Shown: piece by piece, positions 9,273-17,733 of the stretch
Numbering within the stretch: position 1 is the first letter of the stretch
How the letters are laid out: every line of letters begins with the position of its first letter
NCBI RefSeq assembly: GCF_021223605.1
Contig: NZ_CP075175.1
Span: 5,163,501-5,227,500 of the forward strand
DNA: 64,000 bases
Direction of reading: 5' to 3'
DNA from: Paenibacillus sp. 481
GTDB lineage: Bacteria > Bacillota > Bacilli > Paenibacillales > Paenibacillaceae
Translations under genes and position numbers: made by a program
The notes under the pieces: model-generated
The model's database searches: none
What the model was told of the DNA's origin: nothing
Seen by the model: only the letters and a program-made list of their open reading frames with translations

Positions 9273-9630
9273 ATGGTGTTTTCGCTAAACGGCAAGCTGT
9301 CCCAAACCCTGCAACTTCTCACCTCAAGTTACGTTATGTCGCTATTGCTCCATTTCCTTATTTTCCTGCGCGTCCGTCAGCCTGAGCAGATGGTCAATGT
9401 TGGCCTTTGTGGTTACAATCCCTTGCAAAGCGTTGGGAATGCCACTATGTTCTTTACTTTCAGATCGTGTAATCGCAACGTATAATCCCCTCACTCTAAT
9501 ACAGAAAAAAAGAGCCGCAACCGCGACTCAAACAAATTTATTTCATACTCCTACAAAGATGTTCATTTCGATTAAATAACAACATCGTGATAAATGATCT
9601 GCATAATTTGACCATGTTTTTATAGAATCC
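9273..9630. other. Intergenic region with a coding-like remnant
   Basis: On the minus strand between about 9495 and 9345 a frame reads like a protein end (NALQGIVTTKANIDHLLRL then a stop) but no convincing start or family can be given. The deacetylase terminator lies at 9504-9529. Nothing else is seen. Confidence 0.35.
9504..9529 (-). terminator. Terminator of the polysaccharide deacetylase gene
   Basis: On the minus strand a GAGTCGC/GCGGCTC stem with one G-T pair and a 4-base loop is followed by seven T residues. It lies about 100 bp past the deacetylase stop. Confidence 0.75.
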
Positions 9631-10491
9631 CTACAATCTCTCATCTTTATAAAAGTTGGATACAAAATGGTTATTTGGATCATATGCTTCAAATTCATAC
9701 CCTTGCGCTTTCAATTCATCTATAATGTTCTGCAATTGATCAGCGGTCTGTTTACGGTCGTGCATAAGAATAACTTCGGTTTGTTCTGCCAAAGCACCTG
9801 TTATCTCTTGTACAATGCTTGGTGGGTTACTCGCGTATTTCCAATCGAGCGAATCGATCGTCCAGTCCCACATCTTAAATCCCGCTTCCGCTATGTCTCC
9901 ACGAAACGTTTCGTTAATTTGTGGCGAGCTGCCGTATGGAGCACGAATTAGCGTCGGTTTAATGCCCGTTACTTCTTCCACAAAGCGCTGTGCTTCTGTA
10001 AACTCATCAATAAAATTGCTGCTGCCACCGCTCTTGTACAACTTATTATAATCATGCGACATGCTATGAAGCGCTGGGTAATGCCCTTCCTCACTCATTC
10101 GTTTTACGATATCACGGTTGGCCATGACCTTATCACCTAACATAAAAAACGTCGCTTTAACGTTATTTGCGCTCAACACATCTAATATATCGTCTGTATA
10201 CTTGTTAGGTCCGTCATCGAATGTCAAATATGCAACTTTGCGATTGTCGTTGTTCTGCTTAGGGAGATCTTGATTCCCGCTCATACTCGGTGCCACATCT
10301 GTTATGACATGTGATACTTGTGGGGATTGCTCGGATTGAATGTGACTATTCGTTCCTAGTAAAAGTTGGCCACCCTTATATATGCCAATACCAATCATCA
10401 CTATAATAAATAGTAGAAACGTGCGCCCAATCAATTTCTTCTTATTTAATTTGCGTCGGCGTTGTCCTGATACATTGCTTCTTCTCTCCAT
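9631..10491 (-). CDS. Membrane-anchored polysaccharide deacetylase
   Basis: The 286-residue protein has a basic N-terminus (MERRSNVSGQRRRKLNKKK), one membrane anchor at about 21-38, then a NodB-type carbohydrate esterase 4 domain. Motif 1 is LTFDDGP, the metal-binding histidines are HSMSHD, motif 3 is RAPYGSS, and a WTIDSLDW segment and an ILMHD motif follow. The family removes acetyl groups from cell-wall GlcNAc/MurNAc or related polymers outside the membrane. The frame stays open to 10716, but that stretch covers the upstream promoter and part of the neighbouring terminator, so I chose ATG 10491. Its promoter (10540-10592) has the same four-repeat motif as the acyltransferase-like gene. That links it to the adjacent two-component system, probably as part of a wall-modification response. 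Confidence 0.88.
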   Translation of the reverse strand: MERRSNVSGQRRRKLNKKKLIGRTFLLFIIVMIGIGIYKGGQLLLGTNSHIQSEQSPQVSHVITDVAPSMSGNQDLPKQNNDNRKVAYLTFDDGPNKYTDDILDVLSANNVKATFFMLGDKVMANRDIVKRMSEEGHYPALHSMSHDYNKLYKSGGSSNFIDEFTEAQRFVEEVTGIKPTLIRAPYGSSPQINETFRGDIAEAGFKMWDWTIDSLDWKYASNPPSIVQEITGALAEQTEVILMHDRKQTADQLQNIIDELKAQGYEFEAYDPNNHFVSNFYKDERL

Positions 10492-10539
10492 GGTGCCTAA
10501 CACTTCCTCTACTAAACTTCTTTGTGTCTCTCCCTTCCA

Positions 10540-10592
10540 AATATAATGACTAGATGTAGATAAAGTTTGATAGAGATGTAAACAAGTTGTCA
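10540..10592 (-). promoter_or_regulatory. Response-regulator binding site and promoter of the deacetylase
   Basis: On the minus strand four pentamers resembling T-x-A-C-A (TGACA, TTACA, TCAAA, CTACA) start exactly 11 bp apart (10592 to 10555). Nine bases later comes a TATATT -10 box at 10540-10545. No good -35 is present. Repeats of this size and phase are what OmpR/PhoP-family regulators bind. The site at 15553-15605 matches in sequence, phase and distance to the -10. Confidence 0.72.
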
Positions 10593-10618
10593 CACCAAAT
10601 GAGTGGCTTTGATAACAA

Positions 10619-10657
10619 AACAACCTTATCCGGATAATGATCCGAAATAAGGTTGTT
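10619..10657 (-). terminator. Terminator of the two-component operon
   Basis: AACAACCTTAT and ATAAGGTTGTT arms enclose a second small stem (CGGAT/ATCCG). The minus-strand flank is TTTTGTTATC. It lies 15 bp beyond the lipoprotein gene. Confidence 0.8.
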
Positions 10658-10672
10658 TGGAGTGAATGGAGG

Positions 10673-11785
10673 TTATTCAAATTGTAAGATAAATGACTGC
10701 TTTGCCGTGGAATCATTTTGCCCCTGAATTAATAGTTTTTTACTGTCGAGGCTCCAGTACATAGTTGTCGGCACAATCCCACGGTAAACAGGTTCATTAG
10801 ACAAAACATTTCTTCCCCGCAATGCTCCTACATATATTATATTTTCACCATACAATGAGTAAGCAATGTTCTTTTTGTCGTGGGAAAGGCTAAATGAAGA
10901 CACTCTTTCCAAAATCACGGATAGTGCGCCATTTCTCCGATCATATTCGTATAACTTCCTATCGCTTCCAAGGAATATAAACTGATCGTTACTAGTCCAT
11001 GCATTCTGCTCTCCTACGGCCGGACGAGTGAACTGTTCCTCAATCTTGTTATCAGTTATTGCTCCCAATAGAATCGTTCTTTCTCCACTTTGAAAAGTAT
11101 GTTCAGGAAACATGGTAAACAATACGCTGCGGCCATCATCCGAAACCTTAATACTTACGGGTGAATCTCCGCTAGCAAAATCCTTTAATTCAATTATTTT
11201 GGAAGTTCGAGACTCCATATCATATAGTCGGAGACTGTTGTTCTCCCTTCCAGAAGGGTCTATCGTTAAGTACCCTAGGTACCTGCTATTATTAGACCAA
11301 GATATATCTTGCACGTATATCTGGTTACTGAATTTGGCTATCTTCGTTGCTTTCCCGTCCTTCAATGAAAGCACCTTCAAGCTGTCACCCCTAATGAACG
11401 AGGATCTCATTGCGAGATGTTTACCATCTGGAGAAAGAATCATTTGCGGGTCATCCATTTTAATCTCGGACATGATCTGGCTGTGCTCAAATGGATAAGT
11501 CAATCGTTTCAACTGTAGTTGTTCTGGCTTGCTTTCTGTCTTGAATGAAGCAACGACCGAATCAGATGAGGACCAACCTAACAATTGACCTGAACTTGTA
11601 AATTCATGAGGAAGCCGATAAATATTTTTGACTTGAAATGGACTAGAAGTCTGATCCACCCTATTTATTTGCTCTTTGCTAGGAATAATAATCGTTTCTG
11701 TTTGTGGTCCTGAACTACATCCTGACAGCAGCGTAACTAACAAAGGTAGAATCACTGACCATAATATAAAATGTTTATTCGTCAT
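10673..11785 (-). CDS. Beta-propeller lipoprotein
   Basis: The 370-residue protein has a lipoprotein signal ending in LLSGC (Cys at about 23), so it should be lipidated and held on the outer face of the membrane. The rest has repeated WSxDS and SPDGKHLAM elements typical of TolB/WD40-like propeller blades. ATGA overlaps the stop of the histidine kinase, so it is translated with it. The gene order regulator, kinase, lipoprotein suggests an accessory sensor or inhibitor for the kinase; this is inference. The start has an upstream GGAGAAGAG. Confidence 0.75.
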   Translation of the reverse strand: MTNKHFILWSVILPLLVTLLSGCSSGPQTETIIIPSKEQINRVDQTSSPFQVKNIYRLPHEFTSSGQLLGWSSSDSVVASFKTESKPEQLQLKRLTYPFEHSQIMSEIKMDDPQMILSPDGKHLAMRSSFIRGDSLKVLSLKDGKATKIAKFSNQIYVQDISWSNNSRYLGYLTIDPSGRENNSLRLYDMESRTSKIIELKDFASGDSPVSIKVSDDGRSVLFTMFPEHTFQSGERTILLGAITDNKIEEQFTRPAVGEQNAWTSNDQFIFLGSDRKLYEYDRRNGALSVILERVSSFSLSHDKKNIAYSLYGENIIYVGALRGRNVLSNEPVYRGIVPTTMYWSLDSKKLLIQGQNDSTAKQSFILQFE

Positions 11786-13245
11786 AAGCTCTTCTCCACT
11801 TCCATCGTGTTCACACAGTCAAATTCCACCGTAACAATCGTACGTTCATGTTCACTAACCATCGAAATCGTCCCCTTACATTCATCAACAATGGATTTGA
11901 CAATGCTTAGTCCAAGCCCTATGCTGCCCTTTTCCAAGTCCTTTGAGTGAGCTAAATAGAAGGGTTGAAAAAGTCTGGACAGTTGCTCAGTCTCGATCGA
12001 ATCGCTTGGATTTTCAAAAATAAAACGGATTTTCCCGTCAACATGTAGTCCCTTCACTGTTAATGTCGAGAAGTTTAAACTGTATTTGATGGCGTTATCA
12101 AGCAAGTTAATAAAGAGCTGGCGTATCCTGTCTCCTTGAGCCAATATGATTAATTGTGTATCGATGTCATACGTTAACCTTTTTCTGTATCGCTGTGCTC
12201 GAATGGTCATCGATTCACAGACGTCCTGAAGAATAAGTCCTGCATCGACTTTGTCTAACTCATTGTTCGAGATATTGTTACGTGAAGCTTCTAGTAATTT
12301 CAATACCATCGCATGCAGGCGCCTGCTTTCTTCGATGATATGATTGATACCCTTATCAAAAAAAATTGGGTCACTCTCACCGTTTGCTCGAATTAATTCG
12401 GCATATCCTAGAATCGAGGTTAAAGGCGTCTTGAGTTCATGGGTGATATTGTCGAAGAAAAGTTTCTCCTTCTTATGGAGCTCCTCGAGATGATCCCGAT
12501 CCTTTTTAATAATATGGATCTGTCTACTGATTTGATCGATCATGTCATTAAAATTATCAGCTAGTCGACCAATCTCATCTTTTCTTTTAAACTGGATACG
12601 AATATCCAGATTTCCATTTTTCACGTCGTTGGAAGCCTGAGTAAGTTTGCCAAGCGGGAGCGTAATGTGTCTTGAAAGAATATACGAAAACAAAAAGGCA
12701 GCCGCGAAAATCGCAAACGTAATGTATAAAATGAGTTCCAAGATTTGACCGCTTTGTTGATAAAGCAGGCTGAAATCTTTAAAAAAGCGTAATATACCGA
12801 CTTTTGATCCATCAATGACAACGGGATAAGAAAAAAGGACGGAAGTGCTATTATCATCATAAGTAATACTGTAGGCTGTCTTTCCATGAATCGCCTCTTG
12901 TAAATCATTTTTATTTGACTGTGTAAACTTGGATTTGTCCGAAGCATATAGTAATTCCCCATCGACTGTATAAACGCCGACGATACTACCAGTGGCATGA
13001 TTCAGGGTGTTTCCCATTTCTTCAGCCATCTCGCCAAAGTATAGTTCATCACTCGTAAAATGATTAATGAGGAACGCTTGACGTACGTACACATTGCTAT
13101 TGCTTTTAAGTCCTTCTAATTCTGATGTAACGATATTTTGATTATTTGTCCGAATGAGCTCTTTAACGGTGTGATTAAGCACAAGAAAAGAAACAGAAAA
13201 AATGAGAATAAATCCTACAAGAAATTTAATGCTGATTTTATGCAT
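11782..13245 (-). CDS. Sensor histidine kinase (HAMP, HisKA, HATPase)
   Basis: The 487-residue membrane kinase has a first membrane segment at 7-25, an extracellular domain of about 140 residues (PAS/dCache-like), a second membrane segment at about 165-190 and then HAMP. A HisKA box FFDNITHELKTPLTSILGYA carries the phospho-accepting His. N, G1 and G2 boxes (NLLDNAIKYS, GSIGLGLSIVKSIV) complete the ATPase. It lies 3 bp after the response regulator and overlaps the lipoprotein gene. The ATG follows GGGTGG. The likely targets are the two four-repeat promoters in this region, suggesting a cell-wall stress input. Confidence 0.93.
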   Translation of the reverse strand: MHKISIKFLVGFILIFSVSFLVLNHTVKELIRTNNQNIVTSELEGLKSNSNVYVRQAFLINHFTSDELYFGEMAEEMGNTLNHATGSIVGVYTVDGELLYASDKSKFTQSNKNDLQEAIHGKTAYSITYDDNSTSVLFSYPVVIDGSKVGILRFFKDFSLLYQQSGQILELILYITFAIFAAAFLFSYILSRHITLPLGKLTQASNDVKNGNLDIRIQFKRKDEIGRLADNFNDMIDQISRQIHIIKKDRDHLEELHKKEKLFFDNITHELKTPLTSILGYAELIRANGESDPIFFDKGINHIIEESRRLHAMVLKLLEASRNNISNNELDKVDAGLILQDVCESMTIRAQRYRKRLTYDIDTQLIILAQGDRIRQLFINLLDNAIKYSLNFSTLTVKGLHVDGKIRFIFENPSDSIETEQLSRLFQPFYLAHSKDLEKGSIGLGLSIVKSIVDECKGTISMVSEHERTIVTVEFDCVNTMEVEKSL

Positions 13246-13248
13246 TAC

Positions 13249-13947
13249 TTATCCACCCGTTTTTTTGAACTTGTATCCAATTCCGAATACAGTAGTAATG
13301 AATTCGGAAGCATCCAGCTTTTTACGAAGTCTTTGTATGTGAGTATCAACAGTACGGGTGTCTCCGACAAAATGGTATCCCCATACGATGTCAAGCAATT
13401 CCGAGCGAGTGAAGGTTTTTCCTTGATACCTAATTAATATCATCAGCAAATCAAATTCTTTAGGCGTTAATTCGACGGTTTGCTTGTTTTTCTGGACGAG
13501 TCGTTCATCTGCATAGATTTCAATATCTTGAACACAAATGACGTCTTGTTTTAGCTCGTCTTTAGGACCACTGTTTGCTTGGTCAACTCGGCGCAGAATC
13601 GTTCGGATACGTGCAAGCACTTCACGAAGATCGAAAGGTTTTGTAATGTAATCATCCGCACCGAATTCAAGACCTAGGACTTTATCTGTTATATCTGATT
13701 TCGCTGTAATCATAAAGATCGGAATATTATATTCTGCGGTCACCTTCTTGCAAATATCCAAACCGCTAAAGTCAGGTAGCATCCAATCAAGCAACAATAA
13801 ATCGGGTTGAAACAGCTCGAGTTCTCTCATTCCTGCTGCTCCATTTGTCGCGACACGCGTTAGAAATCCCTCTTTTGAAAGTCCGTATGCCAGTAGATCC
13901 GCAATCGGAGTATCGTCTTCGATAATGAGAATTTTGGCGTTATTCAT
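13249..13947 (-). CDS. OmpR/PhoP-family response regulator
   Basis: The 232-residue protein has a receiver domain with the acidic pocket E10-D11-D12, phosphoacceptor Asp54 in LLLDWMLPD, a Thr and Lys in MITAKSD and ITKPF, and a winged-helix DNA-binding domain (VELTPKEFDLLMIL, then DTHIQRLRKKLD). It is the first gene of an operon with the kinase and lipoprotein. The start ATG has AGGAGC upstream. The 11-bp spaced direct repeats at 10555-10592 and 15568-15605 suit tandem binding by such a regulator. Upstream of its own start there is at most a weak pair of such repeats. Confidence 0.93.
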   Translation of the reverse strand: MNNAKILIIEDDTPIADLLAYGLSKEGFLTRVATNGAAGMRELELFQPDLLLLDWMLPDFSGLDICKKVTAEYNIPIFMITAKSDITDKVLGLEFGADDYITKPFDLREVLARIRTILRRVDQANSGPKDELKQDVICVQDIEIYADERLVQKNKQTVELTPKEFDLLMILIRYQGKTFTRSELLDIVWGYHFVGDTRTVDTHIQRLRKKLDASEFITTVFGIGYKFKKTGG

Positions 13948-14275
13948 AATAGCTCCTATCTCTTTGCTTGTACGAATTATTGTACGAATGCGTGATATAT
14001 TCCATGATACTGCTACTAATGTTAAAGATTTGTCTATTTATATGCAATTCCAATGGATGGCAGCAAGTGAAGTGTCCCGTACTGCAAACTCTTCCACCTG
14101 TTTCCTTCAATGAACAGCAAAGAGGAGCTGTCCATACACAGCTCCTCTCAATCGAATCCACTTAGCTTGGAGATCCGTGGGGTAAAGTATTACAAGTGCC
14201 TCCCAAGTTTGAGGAAGAGTGTCTTCTTGGTGTCTTCCTGTAAAGTTTTGAGCCCTCGCGAGGACGACCGTCTAC
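13948..14275. other. Intergenic region upstream of the regulator operon
   Basis: It holds the hairpin at 14121-14148 and the leader of the response-regulator gene. On the minus strand near 14030 AGACA and TAACA lie 11 bp apart, a possible weak autoregulatory site. The short open frames here have no ribosome sites and look like chance. Confidence 0.4.
14121..14148 (-). terminator. Hairpin after the acyltransferase-like gene
   Basis: A perfect 11-bp stem (AGAGGAGCTGT/ACAGCTCCTCT) with a 6-base loop. The minus-strand flank is only moderately T-rich, so it is a weak or factor-assisted terminator for the gene at 14276-15493. Confidence 0.6.
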
Positions 14276-15493
14276 TTACTTGGAGGCTTGTACTGTTCGG
14301 GAAGCACTGAATGCCTGGTCAAAATGTCGCATCAATGACTCAAGTGGACCATTGGGCAGCCGTGCGATCAACCACCCAGTCGCTAGCGTTGCCACCACAA
14401 TGAGCAGGTCACTGAAAGGTACTCCCTTAAGACCATTTTCGATCCCTGCGTGTCCGAGAGACCACTTCACGATGAACTGTGCCGCATACATCGTCAACGC
14501 CACTCGTCCAACTGCTGCGAAAGGCACTAGCACGGAAGTGATGTTCTTCGGCACGAGGCAGATCAGTCCTAATACGAGAAGGGCGAACCCTAGCCCAATC
14601 AGCGTTTGAAATGTCGTCGCAGTGTGCGGAGCTGCATAGAGAAGCATGTGCCACAGCGGTGGTTCCGTGTTGAGCGGCCAAATGGCATACAGGTCAGGCG
14701 GCTGGTAGCCGGTAGTTCCGGCACCTTGAATACGAACGAGCCACGCCTCAAAGGAAGGGCGTAGTTCAGGAAGAACGAAAGCGTCCAGTGCCTTACCACT
14801 TACGAACATAACAACACCACCGACCGCAAGCGAGAATGCAGTACGTATCTTGGTGAGATCAAGGCGCCCGATCGCCATACCTGCGACGAAAGCAGGGGCA
14901 AGTGCGAGCGCAGACATTGGGCCGCCCGCAATATCAGCAAAAAGGTACGCTTCGGATAAGAGACTCATACCAAGAATCATCAACGGTGGGGCTATTACGG
15001 TCAAAGCGACTGCTGTCGTGACAAGCACACGTGTTGAACGATTAACCAGAATCAGTGCCAGCACAAATATTGCCGCATAGGCGGGCAAAATCACCCCGAA
15101 CGAGGTATTCAGCATAATGAGCAGATACCCAATCACATCGATGAACACCGCGCGAGCAAGCATTTTTGCTCGGAACGAGGTCGTCTCCGTTTCTCGATCC
15201 TTCAAGCGTTGCGCCATGATCGAGTAGGAAATGCCGCCACAGAGTACAAAAAGTAGCGTTGTGTTCCCAGAGACGATATCTCCAATTCTCTCGTTTTGCC
15301 CGAAGTGCTGCAAATACATCCCTATGACTGCCAACCCCCGCGCTGCATCAAGCGCTACAAGACGTCCCATTGATTTACCTGCAACCTTATTATTTCTCAG
15401 TCTGTTATTTTGGGAAGACACTACATTCTCGTTGTGTGTTTCCGTTCCATATTCACTACCAGACTCGTCCAGCAGCTTGCTACTAGCTGACAA
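14276..15493 (-). CDS. DUF1624/DUF418-like multi-spanning membrane protein
   Basis: The 405-residue protein has about ten membrane segments. The N-terminal GRLVALDAARGLAVIGM motif resembles the R-x-x-x-L-D-x-x-R-G opening of HGSNAT-like and DUF418 membrane acyltransferase-like proteins. The C-terminal VGRVALTMYAAQFIV segment fits DUF418. The family role is not established; transfer of acyl groups to envelope glycans is a guess. The start is TTG 15493, placed 8 nt after GGAGG (no ATG is nearby). Base composition is clearly more GC-rich than the neighbours, suggesting acquisition from another genome. Its promoter shares the four-repeat motif of the deacetylase gene, so both appear to answer to the adjacent two-component system. 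Confidence 0.78.
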   Translation of the reverse strand: MSASSKLLDESGSEYGTETHNENVVSSQNNRLRNNKVAGKSMGRLVALDAARGLAVIGMYLQHFGQNERIGDIVSGNTTLLFVLCGGISYSIMAQRLKDRETETTSFRAKMLARAVFIDVIGYLLIMLNTSFGVILPAYAAIFVLALILVNRSTRVLVTTAVALTVIAPPLMILGMSLLSEAYLFADIAGGPMSALALAPAFVAGMAIGRLDLTKIRTAFSLAVGGVVMFVSGKALDAFVLPELRPSFEAWLVRIQGAGTTGYQPPDLYAIWPLNTEPPLWHMLLYAAPHTATTFQTLIGLGFALLVLGLICLVPKNITSVLVPFAAVGRVALTMYAAQFIVKWSLGHAGIENGLKGVPFSDLLIVVATLATGWLIARLPNGPLESLMRHFDQAFSASRTVQASK

Positions 15494-15552
15494 TCAGTAT
15501 TCCTCCTCTAAATGGCTATTTCTTTAGGTGTGTGTGCCACCATGCATATCTC

Positions 15553-15605
15553 ACTATAGAGAGGAGATGTCGCTAAAGTTTGATCAAGATGTAAACGAAA
15601 TGTCA
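15553..15605 (-). promoter_or_regulatory. Response-regulator binding site and promoter of the DUF418-like gene
   Basis: Four direct pentamers (TGACA, TTACA, TCAAA, CGACA) start at 11-bp intervals from 15605 to 15568. Nine bases later lies TATAGT (15553-15558). The block aligns base for base in most positions with 10540-10592. Confidence 0.72.
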
Positions 15606-15681
15606 CAACGAGGAACATCGCTTCTATTTGAATGTGAAAATAAAAATCGATAATGGTAGACCCTAATTTCTGTACAACATT

Positions 15682-17301
15682 TTATTTAACTTCAATATAA
15701 TCATCATAGTTACCGTTATATAAATTAGCCCCCGCTGGAGTGAGCTCTAACAATTTATCAGTTAACTTATTAAGAAAATAACGGTCATGAGAAATAAATA
15801 ACATGGTACCCTCATAACCCATAAGCGCTGTTTCCAACACACCTTTACTGAATAAATCGAGGTGATTTGTAGGCTCGTCTATTACTAGAACATTGGCTTG
15901 TTGTAACATAAGCTTAGATAATGCAACACGTGCTTTTTCACCACCACTAAGAGAGGAAATTCTTTTGAACACATCTTCACCAGTAAATAAGAAATTTCCA
16001 AGTACGGCACGCACTCTAGCCTCCTCTATATGAGGAAAAGCATTCCATACCTCTTCTAGTATAGTGTTATTAGGAGATAAAGTAGCTTGTTCCTGATCAT
16101 AATAACCAATAGTAACGCCATTCCCCCAATTTATCGTTCCACTCTCTAATGTATAGTCGCCCAGTAATGTCTTAAGTAACGTCGATTTCCCAATGCCATT
16201 TGAACCAATTAAGGCCACCTTCTCACCGCGATATAAGTGAAAATTAATATTTTTCAATAACGGCCTTCGGTTGTTTTCTACATCGATATAGATACTTACA
16301 TCTTTAACTTGTAATACTTCTTTATGTGATGATTTTTGTATTGAAAATGACATTTGCGTTCGCTTTAGATCTTGGAGTGGCTTATCTATGCATTGAATCT
16401 TTTCAAGTTGTTTTCGCTTATTTTTTGCACTTTTGGCGGACGTTGCCCTAGCAATATTACGTTGAATATAGTCTTCCATTCCTGCAATTTGAGTTTGTTG
16501 CATTGCATATTTCTTAGCATGAAGTTCTCGGTCTTTTTCTTTAGTCTCAACATATTTCGAATAATTACCTGTGTATCGTCGAGCTATCGTTCGTTCAATT
16601 TCATAAATAACTGTTACAAGTGAATCTAAAAAGTAACGATCATGGGAAACAACGAGAACAGTACCAGGATATGATTGCAAATAACCTTCTAACCAAGATA
16701 AAGTAGCAAAATCCAAATGATTTGTAGGCTCATCCAACATAAGCAAATCGGGTTGTTCTAACAGTATTTTAGCTAGAGCAAGTCTTGTTTTCTGACCACC
16801 GCTCAATTTCTGAATCAGTGTATCCGATGGAATATCTCCGAACCCCATTCCGTGTAAAATACCACGAATCTTCGTTTCAATTTCATAGCCTCCATGTTGT
16901 ATGAACCAATCAGATTTATCTGCATAACGATTTAAAGTTCTTTCATATTCCTCAGTATTATCAATTAAAGAAGGTTCACCCATTCTCTTCTCTAACTCTC
17001 TGAGCTCTTTCTCGACTTGTATAAGATTAGAAAAGACACTTAACAATTCGCTCCAGATTGTATTATCCACTTGTAGACCACTATCTTGACGCAAGTAACC
17101 AACTTTTATTTCTTTTCCTATATAAAGTTCGCCACTATTGTAAGGAATGTCTCCGGCAATAATTTTTAACAGGGTTGATTTTCCAGCACCATTAACTCCT
17201 ACTAAGCCAATTCGTTCACCTGCTTCAATTTTCATGGATATATTTGAAAGAACAAATTCACCTGAATAGCTTTTACTAATACCATTTAATTGTAGTAACA
17301 T
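15682..17301 (-). CDS. ABC-F ribosome-protection/translation ATPase
   Basis: The 539-residue protein has two ATP-binding domains in tandem and no membrane segments. Walker A motifs are GVNGAGKST and GSNGIGKST. Signature motifs are LSGGQKTRLALAKILL and LSGGEKARVALSKLML. Walker B regions end in DEPTNHLD twice. The inter-domain linker (about residues 245-320) is the arm that reaches the peptidyl-transferase centre in ABC-F proteins. The family relieves ribosome stalling or displaces bound antibiotics. The frame has an upstream GTG at 17310, but AGAGTG sits 6 nt before ATG 17301, which I chose. Two leader ORFs and an intrinsic terminator lie upstream, the classic arrangement of antibiotic-inducible ARE-type ABC-F genes. 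Which drug class it serves cannot be read. Confidence 0.9.
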   Translation of the reverse strand: MLLQLNGISKSYSGEFVLSNISMKIEAGERIGLVGVNGAGKSTLLKIIAGDIPYNSGELYIGKEIKVGYLRQDSGLQVDNTIWSELLSVFSNLIQVEKELRELEKRMGEPSLIDNTEEYERTLNRYADKSDWFIQHGGYEIETKIRGILHGMGFGDIPSDTLIQKLSGGQKTRLALAKILLEQPDLLMLDEPTNHLDFATLSWLEGYLQSYPGTVLVVSHDRYFLDSLVTVIYEIERTIARRYTGNYSKYVETKEKDRELHAKKYAMQQTQIAGMEDYIQRNIARATSAKSAKNKRKQLEKIQCIDKPLQDLKRTQMSFSIQKSSHKEVLQVKDVSIYIDVENNRRPLLKNINFHLYRGEKVALIGSNGIGKSTLLKTLLGDYTLESGTINWGNGVTIGYYDQEQATLSPNNTILEEVWNAFPHIEEARVRAVLGNFLFTGEDVFKRISSLSGGEKARVALSKLMLQQANVLVIDEPTNHLDLFSKGVLETALMGYEGTMLFISHDRYFLNKLTDKLLELTPAGANLYNGNYDDYIEVK

Positions 17302-17306
17302 GTCTA

Positions 17307-17366
17307 TCACTCTTTCTTAATATTTATTTTTAGTACATGCTGTTGGCTAGGAATCCACAAATACAT
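17307..17366 (-). CDS. Leader peptide 2 of the ABC-F gene (19 residues)
   Basis: ATG 17366 is preceded by AAAGGAGG. The frame encodes MYLWIPSQQHVLKINIKKE and stops at TGA 17307-17309, only 5 bp before the ABC-F start and overlapping its ribosome site. It lies between the terminator and the ABC-F gene, so it would be translated only on read-through transcripts and could couple or occlude ABC-F initiation. Coding status is inferred from the ribosome site and position. Confidence 0.6.
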   Translation of the reverse strand: MYLWIPSQQHVLKINIKKE

Positions 17367-17390
17367 CTCAACTTTTCCTCCTTTAAAACA

Positions 17391-17421
17391 CAAAAAAGGC
17401 GCCAAGCAGAGCCCGGCGCCT
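17391..17421 (-). terminator. Attenuator terminator in the ABC-F leader
   Basis: On the minus strand AGGCGCC and GGCGCCT arms enclose an 11-base loop and are followed by TTTTTTGTGTTTT. It lies between leader peptide 1 and leader peptide 2, so transcription into the ABC-F gene must pass it. A 9-bp stem (ATTTCAGCA/TGCTGAAAT) overlapping the end of leader ORF 1 is a candidate competing structure. Confidence 0.85.
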
Positions 17422-17449
17422 AGTCATTATATCGTTCTATAATCAAATC

Positions 17450-17602
17450 TTACAAAATCATTTCAGCAGACTTTGCTGAAATAAGGATGCAAAAAGCTTC
17501 CTGATGTTTTCCTAAAAAAGGACAGACTGGTCCCTTTACAAGGAAATCTACAAATAGTATTACTTCTTTTTCCAACATTACATTTCTGAATACAGCTTCC
17601 AT
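17450..17602 (-). CDS. Leader peptide 1 of the ABC-F gene (50 residues)
   Basis: ATG 17602 follows AAAGGAGG by 9 nt, an excellent ribosome site. The peptide starts MEAVFRNVMLEKEVILFVDF and has no known domain. It ends about 30 bp upstream of the intrinsic terminator. By analogy with vmlR- and msr-type ABC-F genes, antibiotic-induced stalling on this ORF could prevent terminator formation; the stall site is unknown. Confidence 0.65.
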   Translation of the reverse strand: MEAVFRNVMLEKEVILFVDFLVKGPVCPFLGKHQEAFCILISAKSAEMIL

Positions 17603-17733
17603 CTCTTTTTGCCTCCTTTCATACTTGATTATATTGTTAAGCAATACACTACATGTTTATCAATAGTGCAACTTTTATCATATCATTTGAGAGTAAAGAA
17701 TCATCCTTTCGACCAAAATAATGCGTTTATTGA

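Noticed and set aside
10492-10716. 75-codon N-terminal extension of the polysaccharide deacetylase
   Set aside because: It runs through the four-repeat promoter and part of the upstream terminator, and lacks a signal-like sequence; ATG 10491 gives a normal membrane-anchored enzyme.
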